Shown here: positions 14,242 to 23,026 of the stretch, piece by piece | Layout of the letters: each line of letters opens with the position of its first letter | How positions within the stretch are numbered: the stretch's first letter is position 1 | Assembly: GCA_903873655.1 (NCBI GenBank) | Contig: CAIQPH010000316.1 | Span: 1 to 45,545 of the forward strand | Direction of reading: 5' to 3' | Source of the DNA: an uncultured Holophagaceae bacterium | Lineage (GTDB): Bacteria; Acidobacteriota; Holophagae; Holophagales; Holophagaceae | DNA: 45,545 bases | Program-made: the position numbers and the translations under genes | The notes under the pieces: generated by a model | What the model was told of the DNA's origin: nothing | The model's input: only the letters and a program-made list of their open reading frames with translations | Databases searched by the model: none

Positions 14242-15728
14242 GGTTGGGCTTCCTCGTAAGAGCGCAGTGCCTCGAGGGTGTGCTGGATCTCCTCAAACAT
14301 GGCGCGGTCTGCCCAGGGAGCGCAAGCCCTGGAGAGACAATCCATCAGGGGCTGGAGACCAGCGGCAGGGGTCAGCCCGATGAGTCGCACGCCTTCGAGG
14401 GCCATGCGGGCCTCGATGGCCAGCACCTGCTCCAGGGCGTCCAGGGCGCGGACGAGCTTGCGGGCCGCGATGGGACCCATGCTCACATGGTCCTCCTTGC
14501 CCGCACTGGTGGGGATCGAGTCCACGCAGGCTGGATTGGCCAGGCCCTTCATCTCGCTGACCAGGGCCGCGGAGGTAACCTGGGCCATCATGAAACCCGA
14601 TTCGAGGCCGCCATTCTGGGTGAGGAAGGCCGGGAGATCCGAATAGGCCGGATTCACCAGGCGCTCCTGCCGTCGCTCGGACATGCTGGCGAGGTCCGCA
14701 GCCGCGATGGCGAGCACATCACAGGCGAAGGCGGGGTACTGGCCGTGGAAGTTGCCGCCGGACCTGGATTCCTGGGTATCGGTGAAGATCATCGGATTGT
14801 CCGTGGCGCTGTTGAGTTCCCGCTCCAGGATGGCTCCCGCGAAGGCCAGGGCGTCCCGGGTCACGCCGTGCACCTGGGGGATGCAGCGCAGGCTGTAGGC
14901 GTCCTGCACCCGGTGGCAGTCGCGATGGCTTTCGCTGATGGCGCTGGTCTCGCCGAGGATGCTGCGCATGCGGTCAGCGACGAGGAGCTGCCCGGGATGG
15001 GGTCGGGCCGCATGGATGCGGGGGTCGAAGGCCTGGCGGCTCCCGCGCAGGGCCTCCAGGCTGAGGGCGGCGATCAGGTCCGCCAGACTCGCCAGCCGGT
15101 TGAACTTCTCCACGGCCAGGTTGCCGAGGGCCGTGATGAGCTGGGTGCCGTTGATGAGGGCAAGGCCCTCTTTGGCTTGCAGGGTCACCGGCGCGAGACC
15201 CGCTTCTGCCAGGGCTGATCCGCCTGGAATGTGCCGATTCCGTGACCAGGCCAGCCCTTCCCCCACGAGCAGCAGGGCCATGTGGGCCAGGGGGGCCAGA
15301 TCGCCGCTGGCGCCGACGCTGCCCTGGCAGGGTACGCGCGGCAGCACGTCCCGGTTCAGGCACTCGGTCAGCAGGCGGATGGGCTCAGTCCGGATGCCGC
15401 TGTGGGCTTTCAGCAGGCAGTTGATGCGGGCGGCCATGAGGGCCCGGGTCTGCTCTTTCGACAGCGGCTCGCCCACTCCTGCGGCGTGGCTGCGGATGAG
15501 ATTCAGCTGGAGCTGCTGGAGCTGGTCCGGAGGGATGACGATGGTGGCGAACTGGCCGAACCCGGTGTTGATGCCGTAGACGGTGCGGCCCTCGGCGACG
15601 ATGCGGTCCACCACGGCCCGGTTCTCGGCCACCCGGGCCAGGGCGCCCTCGTCCAGCGTGATCCCTTCCCCCCGGGCGATGCGCGCCAGCAGGGGTGCCG
15701 TCAGGGAACAGCCATCCAGGTGGATCAT
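14238..15728 (-). CDS. hutH: Histidine ammonia-lyase
   Basis: HutH deaminates L-histidine to trans-urocanate, the first step of histidine breakdown. The catalytic MIO group forms from Ala140-Ser141-Gly142 in SVGASGDLAPLAH; Tyr51 in VYGINTGFGQF and HVSMGPIAARK are also typical. The 496 residues match the usual length of about 500. ATG 15728 overlaps the MFS stop by ATGA; the frame continues upstream to 16868 only as a shadow of the MFS gene. hutU, hutI and hutG are absent from the window, so urocanate use must be encoded elsewhere. A role as another aromatic ammonia-lyase is less likely but not excluded by eye. Confidence 0.92.
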   Translation of the reverse strand: MIHLDGCSLTAPLLARIARGEGITLDEGALARVAENRAVVDRIVAEGRTVYGINTGFGQFATIVIPPDQLQQLQLNLIRSHAAGVGEPLSKEQTRALMAARINCLLKAHSGIRTEPIRLLTECLNRDVLPRVPCQGSVGASGDLAPLAHMALLLVGEGLAWSRNRHIPGGSALAEAGLAPVTLQAKEGLALINGTQLITALGNLAVEKFNRLASLADLIAALSLEALRGSRQAFDPRIHAARPHPGQLLVADRMRSILGETSAISESHRDCHRVQDAYSLRCIPQVHGVTRDALAFAGAILERELNSATDNPMIFTDTQESRSGGNFHGQYPAFACDVLAIAAADLASMSERRQERLVNPAYSDLPAFLTQNGGLESGFMMAQVTSAALVSEMKGLANPACVDSIPTSAGKEDHVSMGPIAARKLVRALDALEQVLAIEARMALEGVRLIGLTPAAGLQPLMDCLSRACAPWADRAMFEEIQHTLEALRSYEEAQP

Positions 15729-16993
15729 CGAGCCCCTTTCGGCGAGATCGTCATCGCCAGCACCACGGCCAGGCCCAGGGTCAGCCCGGCAATGGTATAG
15801 GCGGACTGGCCGCCCCAGCGCGCCAGGGCGAAAGTGCCGACGGCCGGGCCGATGATGCGGCCCATGCCCGTCATCGCGTTGATCACGCCAAAAAGAGCCC
15901 CCTGGTCCTCGGGGGGCGTGAGTTGGCTGGCCAGCGCAGTACCCGCCGTATTGCCCATGCCGCTGCCCCAGCAGAGCGGGATCAGGAGGAGCAGGAAGGG
16001 CCACATCCAGGGCGCCTTCGGCATCAGGGGCAGGGACACCGCCATGAGCACGAGCCCGGTGATGAGGGCCACGCGCTCGGGTATGCGCTTGGCCACCACC
16101 CGCACCAGGCCTCCCTGGTAGATCACCAGCAGCACGCCGATGCCGGCGAAGAGGAAGCCCACTTCCCGCTGGTGGAAATGGAAGTTCTCGTGGACCAGGA
16201 GGGCGAACGTGCCCTCCATCATGGCGAAGCCGGCCATGGAGAGCAGGGAGACGCCCAGGATCTGGGGCATGCCGGTCCGCTGCATGGCCTTGACCAGGGC
16301 GTGGCCCCGGCTCTCGTGGGAACGGGCGCGGGCCCGGACCGCATCCGTGAGGGTCTCGGGCAGCCAGAACAGCACCATCAGCGAGGCCAGGAGGGAGAGT
16401 CCCGCCGCCACGAAGAAGGGCAGGTGCCAGCCCCGGGTGGCCAGCAGCTCGTGGCCGAAGGCGCTGCCGCTGAGGACGCCCGCCATGGCGGGACCCAGCA
16501 CGAAGCCGAGGCCGAAGGCCGCTCCGATCATGCCCAGGACTTTGGAGCGTTCCTCCGGCTCCGAGCTGTCGGCCATGGCCGCCTGGGCCACGGAGATGTT
16601 GCCGCCGGTGATGCCATCCAGGAGCCGGGCCGCCAGCATCCACTCGAAGCGGCTGGTGAGCGCGAGCATCAGATAGCCCAGGGCCGAGCCCACGAGGCTG
16701 ATCCAAAGCACGGGTTTCCGTCCCACCATGTCCGACACCCGGCCGAGGATGGGCGAGGCGATGAACTGCATGAGGCTGAAGCTCAGGAAGCCCACACCGG
16801 CCCAGAAGGCGCCTGGCGTGGTGCCGGCGCCGCCCAGTCCGAGGAAGTGGTTGACGCCCTCCATCCAACGGCTCGGGTGGTCGGCGATGGCTTGCGCGTA
16901 GAGCGGCAGGATCGGGATGACGATGCCGAAGCCCAGGAGGTCGACGAAGACCGTGAGGAAGATGGCTGTCCGGGCGCGTTTGGAAGACTGCAT
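15725..16993 (-). CDS. MFS efflux transporter, TetA/multidrug type
   Basis: This 422-residue membrane protein belongs to the major facilitator superfamily with about 12 transmembrane segments. Features are TM1 with VDLLGFGIVIPILPLYA (about 17-33), the motif A loop GRVSDMVGRKPVLW after TM2, and LLDGITGGNISVAQA in the fourth region, as in TetA-like drug:proton antiporters. A loop of about 25 residues with GLGGAGTTP lies between TM1 and TM2. The substrate is unknown; since it opens an operon with hutH, export of an amine or import of a hut substrate are both conceivable. It starts 38 nt after the hybrid kinase stop. Confidence 0.85.
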   Translation of the reverse strand: MQSSKRARTAIFLTVFVDLLGFGIVIPILPLYAQAIADHPSRWMEGVNHFLGLGGAGTTPGAFWAGVGFLSFSLMQFIASPILGRVSDMVGRKPVLWISLVGSALGYLMLALTSRFEWMLAARLLDGITGGNISVAQAAMADSSEPEERSKVLGMIGAAFGLGFVLGPAMAGVLSGSAFGHELLATRGWHLPFFVAAGLSLLASLMVLFWLPETLTDAVRARARSHESRGHALVKAMQRTGMPQILGVSLLSMAGFAMMEGTFALLVHENFHFHQREVGFLFAGIGVLLVIYQGGLVRVVAKRIPERVALITGLVLMAVSLPLMPKAPWMWPFLLLLIPLCWGSGMGNTAGTALASQLTPPEDQGALFGVINAMTGMGRIIGPAVGTFALARWGGQSAYTIAGLTLGLAVVLAMTISPKGAR

Positions 16994-17031
16994 GGGGCTC
17001 TCCAGCCTCCCAGTGTAGCCCGTGGAACCGT

Positions 17032-19827
17032 CTAGCTACCCAGCACCCGCTGCAGCATTTCCCGAAGGTCCTTGATCTGGTACGGCTTCTGAATGAAACC
17101 GGCAGGCCCCTGGCCCGTCATGGTCTGCAGGGAATCCTGTTCGGTGAAGCCACTGCTCAGCACCACCGGAATCGACGGGTCCAGGTCGTGCATGACCTGG
17201 AAGGCTTCCCGGCCATTCAGGCGGGGCATGGTGACATCCATGAGGACCAAGTCGGGTCGCGGCCTGGCCTCCCGGAACCGTTCCAGGGCCTCCAGGCCAT
17301 CCCTGGCCGTAATGACTTTCAGTCCCAGTGCCGCGAGGGCGGAACCGATGGTCTGCAGGATGTAGTCTTCGTCATCGACCAGTAGGACCAGCCCCTGAAG
17401 CGGATGGGAAGCGGCCTCTTCGGTAGTCCGGGCCGGGTCGCTGGGTCGTTCCGTGGAAGCGGGGAAGCAGAGGCGGAAGGTGCTGCCCCGACCCGCTTCA
17501 CTGGTGATTTGTAGTCCGGCCTTGTGGCCACGGAGGATACCGAGCATGGCCGAGAGGCCCAGTCCGCGTCCGGATGCCTTGGTCGTGAAGAAGGGGTCGA
17601 AGATCCGCGCCAGCACCTCCGGCGTCATGCCCATCCCGGTATCGGCGACTTCCAGGATGACATAGGGGCCGGGCTTCAGGGCTTCGCCGCGGAAATCTGC
17701 CCGGAGTTGCCGCTCATTAAGAGTGGTCGAGGAAGTCGAAAGGTGGATGACGCCTTCCCGTTCGCCGATGGCATCGGATGCGTTGGTCACCAGGTTCATG
17801 ACCACCTGCTGGATCTGGCCTGCGTCCGCCTGGATGGCCTGCAGCCCTGGTTCCAGATCGAATTTCAGTTGGACGCTCTTGGAAATGGAGACTTCGAGCA
17901 GGTGGGTGACGTCATGCACCACATGGTTGAGGTCCTGGGGTTTCACGAGGAAATGCCCCCGGCCCGAGTAGGCCAGCATCTGCTTGGTGAGTTCCGTGGC
18001 CCGCATGACCGTGGACTCCATCTTGGCAAGATAGGGCTGGGCCGGGGCGTCCTCGGGCAACTGCATCTGGGCGAGGTTCAGGTTGCCCAGCACCGCTGTG
18101 AGCAGGTTGTTGAAGTCATGGGCGATGCCACCGGCTAGGAGCCCCAGGCTTTCCAGCTTCTGGGACTGCCGCATGGCCTCCTCGATTTGCTGGCGCTCCG
18201 TGACATCCATCGCGATGCCGATCACGCTTTCCAGGTGACCATCCTTGTCGAAGACCGGAGTGGTCAGGTTGTCGAAGATGCGGCCCGCCGCCCGGGTGGT
18301 CCGGCGGGAGGCCTGCCCGCGCAGGGCCAGCTGCAGCTGGTCGATTGTTTCTGGGTCATCCCGGTAGACCTCCAGGGCATTCAGCCCCACCACCTCACCC
18401 GGGCTCAATCCCAGGTTGGAGAGACCCAGGCCTTCCGAGAGGAGGAATTTACCCTCAGGGTCCAGCTGGTAGATGATGGCCTGCGAGTTGGCCAGCACGG
18501 TTCTGAGGCGCTGTTCCGCTGTGCGCAGGGCCGCTTCGGTGGTCTTCCAGGCCGTGATGTCCCGCGTGATGGAAAGCATGCAGGGGACCCCGCTCACATC
18601 CAACACCCGGCCGGACATCATTCCCCAGATCCGGCTGCCGTTTTTATTGAGGAACGGAAATTCCAGTTCCGTGAACCCTCCCTGTTTCCGGATGAGTCCG
18701 ATCGCCAGTTGGCGGTCTCTGGGATTGGCCCAGAAGTTCAGTTCGGTCGAGGTCCGGCCAATGGTTTCTGCCAAGGTCCAGCCGCTGATCTTCTCGAAGC
18801 CCTCGCTCGCGTCCAGATAGGTCCCGTCATCAAGGCGGGTGATGTTGATGGCATCGGGGCTGGCGTGGAAGGCCCGCGAGAACTTGTCTTCGCTGAAGCG
18901 GAGGGCGTCCTCGGCAACCTTCCGGTCAATGGCCATCGCGATCTGGGCCGAGACGAAGGAGAGAATGTCCAGGTCCTCGGGCCGATAGCGATAGCCCCCT
19001 TCGTAGCTCTGGATGACCAGGGCACCGAAGACGCGCCCGTCGTTCTGCAGGGGGACGCCCATCCAGGCCATCGACTCGGTGCCAAAACCGACAGCCTCGC
19101 CCGCCTCTGCGAGGTTGGCCAGCCGCTTTTCGTCAATCAACTGCGGTTGGCCTGTACGAATGACGAACTCGGTCAGGCCTCTCGCGAAGGGGCGGGTGGG
19201 CGGGGCCCCATCCACCTGGTCAACCCAGTAGGGCCAGCTGAGAGTGTCTGTTTTCACCTCATGCAAGGCGATGTAGCAGTTCTCAGCCGGGATCAGCGTT
19301 CGGAGGATGTCATGGACTGCTCTGTACAGGGCTGGCAGGTCCTTCGCCCTTATGGTCGCCTCGGAAACCCGATAGGCGGCATCCCGGATCTGCTCCGCCC
19401 GCTTCCGCCCGGAGATGTCCTGGGCGATGGCGATGACCACCTTCTGTCCGAGATAGGTTCCTGGGTAGACGCGGACGTCCTTGGGGAACACGGTGCCATC
19501 CGCCTTGAGTCCCCAGTATTCGAACTCTTGCGGTTCGCCCTGCAGGGCTTTGCCGAAGGCCTGGGCCACCGCGTCCATGTCATTGCGCCCAGGGGCTGAG
19601 AGGACCTCCGGTGTCTTGCCGATAAGGAAATCGCGCGGGTGGCCATACATCCGTACGGCGCCTTCGTTGACGTCCAGGAAATGCCCTTCGGCATCCTGGA
19701 TATAGATGGCCTCTGCAATCGCATCAAGAATGCCCTGGGCCCCGTCCAGGCGCGCCTGCAGACCCTCGACCCGCCGCTCGGAGGTGTCGAGCGCTTCCCG
19801 GAGGTCCTGCCGTGGCTGGTCCATCAT
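17032..19827 (-). CDS. Hybrid sensor histidine kinase (PAS-GAF-PAS-PAS-HisKA-HATPase-REC)
   Basis: The 931-residue kinase has no membrane segment. In order: a coiled start, PAS (about 30-145), GAF (150-310, with the GVPLQNDGRVFGALVIQSYE signature), two more PAS domains (about 315-430 and 435-555), HisKA with His570 in GGIAHDFNNLL, HATPase (ADTGMGM, GRGLGLSA) and a C-terminal receiver with phospho-acceptor Asp864 in LVLMDVTMPRLNG and Lys in IQKPY. The HDFNN class often signals through its own receiver to a separate output. A GAGGG lies before the two ATGs at 19827 and 19824. It starts 48 nt after the ABC permease gene on the same strand. Confidence 0.93.
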   Translation of the reverse strand: MMDQPRQDLREALDTSERRVEGLQARLDGAQGILDAIAEAIYIQDAEGHFLDVNEGAVRMYGHPRDFLIGKTPEVLSAPGRNDMDAVAQAFGKALQGEPQEFEYWGLKADGTVFPKDVRVYPGTYLGQKVVIAIAQDISGRKRAEQIRDAAYRVSEATIRAKDLPALYRAVHDILRTLIPAENCYIALHEVKTDTLSWPYWVDQVDGAPPTRPFARGLTEFVIRTGQPQLIDEKRLANLAEAGEAVGFGTESMAWMGVPLQNDGRVFGALVIQSYEGGYRYRPEDLDILSFVSAQIAMAIDRKVAEDALRFSEDKFSRAFHASPDAINITRLDDGTYLDASEGFEKISGWTLAETIGRTSTELNFWANPRDRQLAIGLIRKQGGFTELEFPFLNKNGSRIWGMMSGRVLDVSGVPCMLSITRDITAWKTTEAALRTAEQRLRTVLANSQAIIYQLDPEGKFLLSEGLGLSNLGLSPGEVVGLNALEVYRDDPETIDQLQLALRGQASRRTTRAAGRIFDNLTTPVFDKDGHLESVIGIAMDVTERQQIEEAMRQSQKLESLGLLAGGIAHDFNNLLTAVLGNLNLAQMQLPEDAPAQPYLAKMESTVMRATELTKQMLAYSGRGHFLVKPQDLNHVVHDVTHLLEVSISKSVQLKFDLEPGLQAIQADAGQIQQVVMNLVTNASDAIGEREGVIHLSTSSTTLNERQLRADFRGEALKPGPYVILEVADTGMGMTPEVLARIFDPFFTTKASGRGLGLSAMLGILRGHKAGLQITSEAGRGSTFRLCFPASTERPSDPARTTEEAASHPLQGLVLLVDDEDYILQTIGSALAALGLKVITARDGLEALERFREARPRPDLVLMDVTMPRLNGREAFQVMHDLDPSIPVVLSSGFTEQDSLQTMTGQGPAGFIQKPYQIKDLREMLQRVLGS

Positions 19828-19875
19828 GCCCTCAGCATCGGCCAGGGATGGACAGGAGCAAAGTCCTAGATGCGT

Positions 19876-20934
19876 TCAGGCCCACCGGAACCGCCGCACG
19901 GCCAGGACGAAGGCGGCCAGCCCCCAGGCCCCGACAAGCAGCAGGCCGAAGCCGTGGCCGGCCAGTCCGGCCCCGTCGTTGAACACCGCCCGCAGGGCCC
20001 GGAGGAAGGGTGCGAGGGGCAGGAGGGCCACCGTGTGCTGTAGCCACACTGGTGCCGCGTCCAGGGTGAAGTAGACGCCACTGAGCATCATGAGGGGGAA
20101 GAACACCAGGTTGGAGATGGCGGCGTAGCCCTCAGAGGTTTCCGCGAAGCCGCTCAGGGCGAAGCCGAAGGCCATGAAACAGCCGGTGCCGAGGGTCATG
20201 ATGAGCAGCAGGTGGAGGAAGGAGCCCTGGTTCTGGATGCCGAATACCAGCTCGCCTACCAGCAGGAGGATGCCTGCCTGGAGCACGGTGACGGTGAGGC
20301 GGTGGAGGACCTGCCCGAGCAGGAAAATCCACTTAGGGAGCGGTGTCACGGCGAGGCGGCGAAACTTCCCCTTCTCCCGGTAGGACACGTTCACCATGCC
20401 CACGCTGAAGAGGCCCATGCTGACGAGGTTCAGGCCTAGCAGGCCTGGCAGGAGGAAGGAGGCATAATTGGTGGAACGCTTGTGGCCGGGGCTTTCCACT
20501 TGAGTCGGGATCCGCTGCGGTTCGGGGGCACCGCTCAGGCGAGCCTGGGCCACCAGCCAGGCCTGGTTGACCAAGCCCGCCGTGGCGCCTGCCTGCGCCA
20601 TGAGGTAGCTGTTCAGCCGCAGGCGATAGCCCTCGCCCGCCGGCTCGAGCTGGGCGGCCGTCTCCCCCCGGGACCAGCGGGCTTCTGCCTCGGACTTGGT
20701 CAGCGTCTGGACCTGGAGGTGGAGGTCCGTCAGAGCCTGATCCAGGGCAGCATCCCGGGCGGAAGGGGCAGGAGCCTGCACCCTCACGACGGCGAGCTTG
20801 GGGCTTCCCCCGCCCCGGAAGATCGTCCCGAAGCCCAGGAGCAGGAGCACTGGGAAGGCCATGGTCCAGAACATGGCCAACCGATCGCGGCTGTAGAGTC
20901 GCCATTCCATCGCGAACTGCCGCCAGAGGATCAT
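19876..20934 (-). CDS. ABC-2 type transporter permease
   Basis: This is the membrane subunit of an exporter with the ATPase encoded just upstream. The 352 residues have an N-terminal anchor (FWTMAFPVLLLLGFG), a soluble loop of roughly 140 residues, then five or so C-terminal transmembrane segments with the ABC-2 signature region (FGFALSGFAETSEGYAAISNLVFFPLMMLSG). Type and size match Drr/Nod-type exporters of drugs, lipids or polysaccharides; the cargo is unknown. ATG 20934 is 2 nt after the ATPase stop; an in-frame GTG at 20940 overlaps that stop as GTGA and may be the true start. Confidence 0.88.
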   Translation of the reverse strand: MILWRQFAMEWRLYSRDRLAMFWTMAFPVLLLLGFGTIFRGGGSPKLAVVRVQAPAPSARDAALDQALTDLHLQVQTLTKSEAEARWSRGETAAQLEPAGEGYRLRLNSYLMAQAGATAGLVNQAWLVAQARLSGAPEPQRIPTQVESPGHKRSTNYASFLLPGLLGLNLVSMGLFSVGMVNVSYREKGKFRRLAVTPLPKWIFLLGQVLHRLTVTVLQAGILLLVGELVFGIQNQGSFLHLLLIMTLGTGCFMAFGFALSGFAETSEGYAAISNLVFFPLMMLSGVYFTLDAAPVWLQHTVALLPLAPFLRALRAVFNDGAGLAGHGFGLLLVGAWGLAAFVLAVRRFRWA

Positions 20935-20936
20935 GG

Positions 20937-21857
20937 TCACTCCCTCAGACTTCGGCCTGTGCGGTGCAGGAATACATCCTCCAGGGTGGCGCGGCGGATA
21001 TGGACCTGCTGGAAGGGGACGGCGGCGGCCTCGGCCGCTTCCAGCAGCCTCGGCAGCAGGGCCTTCGGGTCGGGCGTGGGGATTTCCCACAGGTCCACCC
21101 GCCGCTCCACGGCCTGGCCCAGGCGTCTGGCGAAGGCGGCGGGATCCGGCGCCGCGCCGTCGAAGGTCAGCTCCACCACGCTGGGGATGGCCAGGTTCGC
21201 GATGAGCGAGGCGGGCGTACCCGTGGCGATGACCTTGCCGTGATCCATGATGGCCAGCCGGTCACAGAGGGCCTCGGCCTCGTCCATGTAGTGGGTCGTC
21301 AGCACCACGGTCCGCCCTTCTGTCTTCATGCGGCGCACCACGTCCCAGAGGCTGCGCCGGGCCTGGGGATCAAGGCCGGTGGTCGGTTCATCGAGGAACA
21401 CCATCTCCGGATCGTTCACCAGGGCCAGGGCCAGGGCCAGCCGCTGCTGCTGGCCGCCGCTCAGGGTGATGTGGTAGGCATCGGCCTTTTCCTCCAGCTG
21501 GACCAGGGCCAGCAGCTCCGAGGTGCTCCGGCGCTTCGGGTAGTAGCTGCCGTAGAGATCCAGCGCCTCCCGGGGCGTGATCTTGTTGAAGAGGCTGGTG
21601 CTCTGGAGCTGGACGCCGATGCGGCAGCGGATCTCCTGGCCCTGATGGGCCCAGGTCAGGCCGAGGATCTCGATCTCGCCGGAATCGGCCGCGGTCAGGC
21701 CCTCGATGATCTCCAAGGTGGTGGTCTTGCCTGCGCCGTTGGGGCCCAGCAGGCCGAAGACTTCGCCCCGGGCCACTTCCAGATCCACGCCAGCGACGGC
21801 GACGACCTTGGGAAAGGCCTTCTTGAGACCGCGGATGCGGAGGGCAGGGGCGAGCAT
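20937..21857 (-). CDS. ABC transporter ATP-binding protein (exporter)
   Basis: The 306-residue ATPase drives the permease that follows. It has Walker A GPNGAGKTT, the signature LSGGQQQR, Walker B MVFLDEPT with the catalytic Glu, the D-loop GLDP and the switch His in TTHYMDEAEAL. The tail (about 215-306) is the extra domain common in DrrA-like exporters. ATG 21857 has TTGAGG upstream and gives the usual distance to Walker A; the longer frame to 21911 has no similarity. Confidence 0.93.
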   Translation of the reverse strand: MLAPALRIRGLKKAFPKVVAVAGVDLEVARGEVFGLLGPNGAGKTTTLEIIEGLTAADSGEIEILGLTWAHQGQEIRCRIGVQLQSTSLFNKITPREALDLYGSYYPKRRSTSELLALVQLEEKADAYHITLSGGQQQRLALALALVNDPEMVFLDEPTTGLDPQARRSLWDVVRRMKTEGRTVVLTTHYMDEAEALCDRLAIMDHGKVIATGTPASLIANLAIPSVVELTFDGAAPDPAAFARRLGQAVERRVDLWEIPTPDPKALLPRLLEAAEAAAVPFQQVHIRRATLEDVFLHRTGRSLRE

Positions 21858-21930
21858 GGAAACCTCAAAATCTTTCGGCGACGGGATGGCGCGTGAGTGG
21901 GGCTGAGCCACTGTTTTGCCTCATTCTTGC

Positions 21931-22033
21931 TTTCTTCGTGTCCTTTGTGGCCAATCGTTCTTTTCCATTGAACCTTGCGGAACAAAGAATAGAAAAGGAT
22001 GAGCCACAAAGGACACAAAGGACACAAAGAAAT
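21931..22033. repeat. Inverted repeat with 9-bp tandem units between an ABC gene and ispE
   Basis: The left arm TTTCTTCGTGTCCTTTGTGG (21931-21950) is matched in reverse complement by the right arm 22003-22033. The right arm holds ACAAAGGAC twice plus a third partial copy. The arms are separated by about 50 bp with weaker complementarity. Repeats of this type are widespread extragenic elements in many bacterial genomes and give false translations such as HKGHKGHKE. It is AT-rich compared with its surroundings, and lies between two minus-strand genes. Confidence 0.7.
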
Positions 22034-22074
22034 ACCGTGGTGTTTTCGGCTGGACTCTCAGGCCTCGGCGGAAT

Positions 22075-22908
22075 CTAGATGGGCCAGATTCGCCATTCAC
22101 CATGGTCTGAGGAGATTCGTTCCACAGCAGCATCCCGATCCGCGATCGTTGAGTACCGCGCCGCCCAGCAGCTGCCGGAACCGCAGAGCAGGGGTTCGCC
22201 GCCGGTGTCGCGCAGGGCATCACGCACTTCGGCGAGCAGTGGGCATACCCACAGGGCCGCGCCCGTCAGATCGTTGCGCCAGGGTGGCGCGATGCCTGCC
22301 GGCTGGGAGGCCAGAGGCTGCGGAAAGGGATAGCCGACCTGTTGCAGAGCCCGGTACACGCTGGGCGTGCTCACGTGCAGGCCTGGGTACACGAGGAGGA
22401 TGGGCTCCAGGGGCACGGGCCGCAGGGGGAAGACCCGTTCCCCGCGACCCAATCCCAGCACCGTTCCGCCCAGGAGGAACAAGGGCACATCGCTGCCTAG
22501 GCGTGAGGCCATTCCGAGCAAGGCGCCTTCCTTGAGACCAAGCTCGAAGAGGCGGTTGCCCAGCCTCAGGGCCGCCGCCGCGTCGCTGCTGCCGCCCCCG
22601 AGGCCAGCGCCGTGGGGGATCCGCTTCTCCAGCCGAAAGGTTGCCGGCAGCGGGCGTCCGGCCGCTGCTTCAAGCAGGCGCCAAGCTTGGACCACCAGAT
22701 TGGTCTCGTCGGCCACCAGTCCCGTGCCCATGGGACCTGTAATGGCGAGGGAGAAGTCCGCGGCGATTTCACCCTCGAGCACGTCCGTCAGTGCCGGTAC
22801 GCCCTCAACTACCGTGGTAACCAGCTCCAACTCGTGGAAACCGTCGGCCCGCCGTTCCAGCACGGCGAGAAAGCGGTTGAGCTTGGCGGGACAAAGCTCC
22901 GTCGGCAT
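22075..22908 (-). CDS. ispE: 4-diphosphocytidyl-2-C-methyl-D-erythritol kinase
   Basis: IspE phosphorylates CDP-methylerythritol in the non-mevalonate isoprenoid pathway. The 277-residue GHMP kinase shows the N-terminal CPAKLNRFLAVLERRADGFHELELV and the ATP-binding IPHGAGLGGGSSDAAAAL (about 96-113). The C-terminal PLLCGSGSCWAA motif is a variant of the family's usual MSGSGSxxF. GGAGGT lies 4 nt before the ATG. It sits 118 nt downstream of gltD, behind a strong hairpin, so it probably has its own promoter. Confidence 0.93.
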   Translation of the reverse strand: MPTELCPAKLNRFLAVLERRADGFHELELVTTVVEGVPALTDVLEGEIAADFSLAITGPMGTGLVADETNLVVQAWRLLEAAAGRPLPATFRLEKRIPHGAGLGGGSSDAAAALRLGNRLFELGLKEGALLGMASRLGSDVPLFLLGGTVLGLGRGERVFPLRPVPLEPILLVYPGLHVSTPSVYRALQQVGYPFPQPLASQPAGIAPPWRNDLTGAALWVCPLLAEVRDALRDTGGEPLLCGSGSCWAARYSTIADRDAAVERISSDHGEWRIWPI

Positions 22909-22976
22909 CGGACCTCCGGAGCCCAGCTTAGCTCAGACGCCGAGACAGGGCTTTGCCCGGTGGAGGCGTGGGGGCT

Positions 22977-23019
22977 CCGGGGGGACATGGCGAGCAGAGC
23001 GAGCAGGCGGTCCCCCCGG
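22977..23019 (-). terminator. Long perfect hairpin between gltD and ispE
   Basis: CCGGGGGGAC (22977-22986) and GTCCCCCCGG (23010-23019) form a 10-bp perfect stem with a 23-nt loop holding two GCGAGCAG-like repeats. It lies 8 nt past the gltD stop. No T run follows, so it may be a transcript-stabilising element or a copy of a dispersed palindromic repeat as well as an attenuator of read-through. Confidence 0.45.
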
Positions 23020-23026
23020 GACGGCA

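Noticed and set aside
14238-16868. 876-residue version of HutH
   Set aside because: The first 380 codons are an out-of-frame shadow of the MFS gene; similarity begins at the ATG at 15728, which overlaps the MFS stop.
21695-22223. Short ORFs with HKGHKGHKE or PQRTRRTQR
   Set aside because: These are translations of the CACAAAGGA repeat element and are well-known false ORFs.
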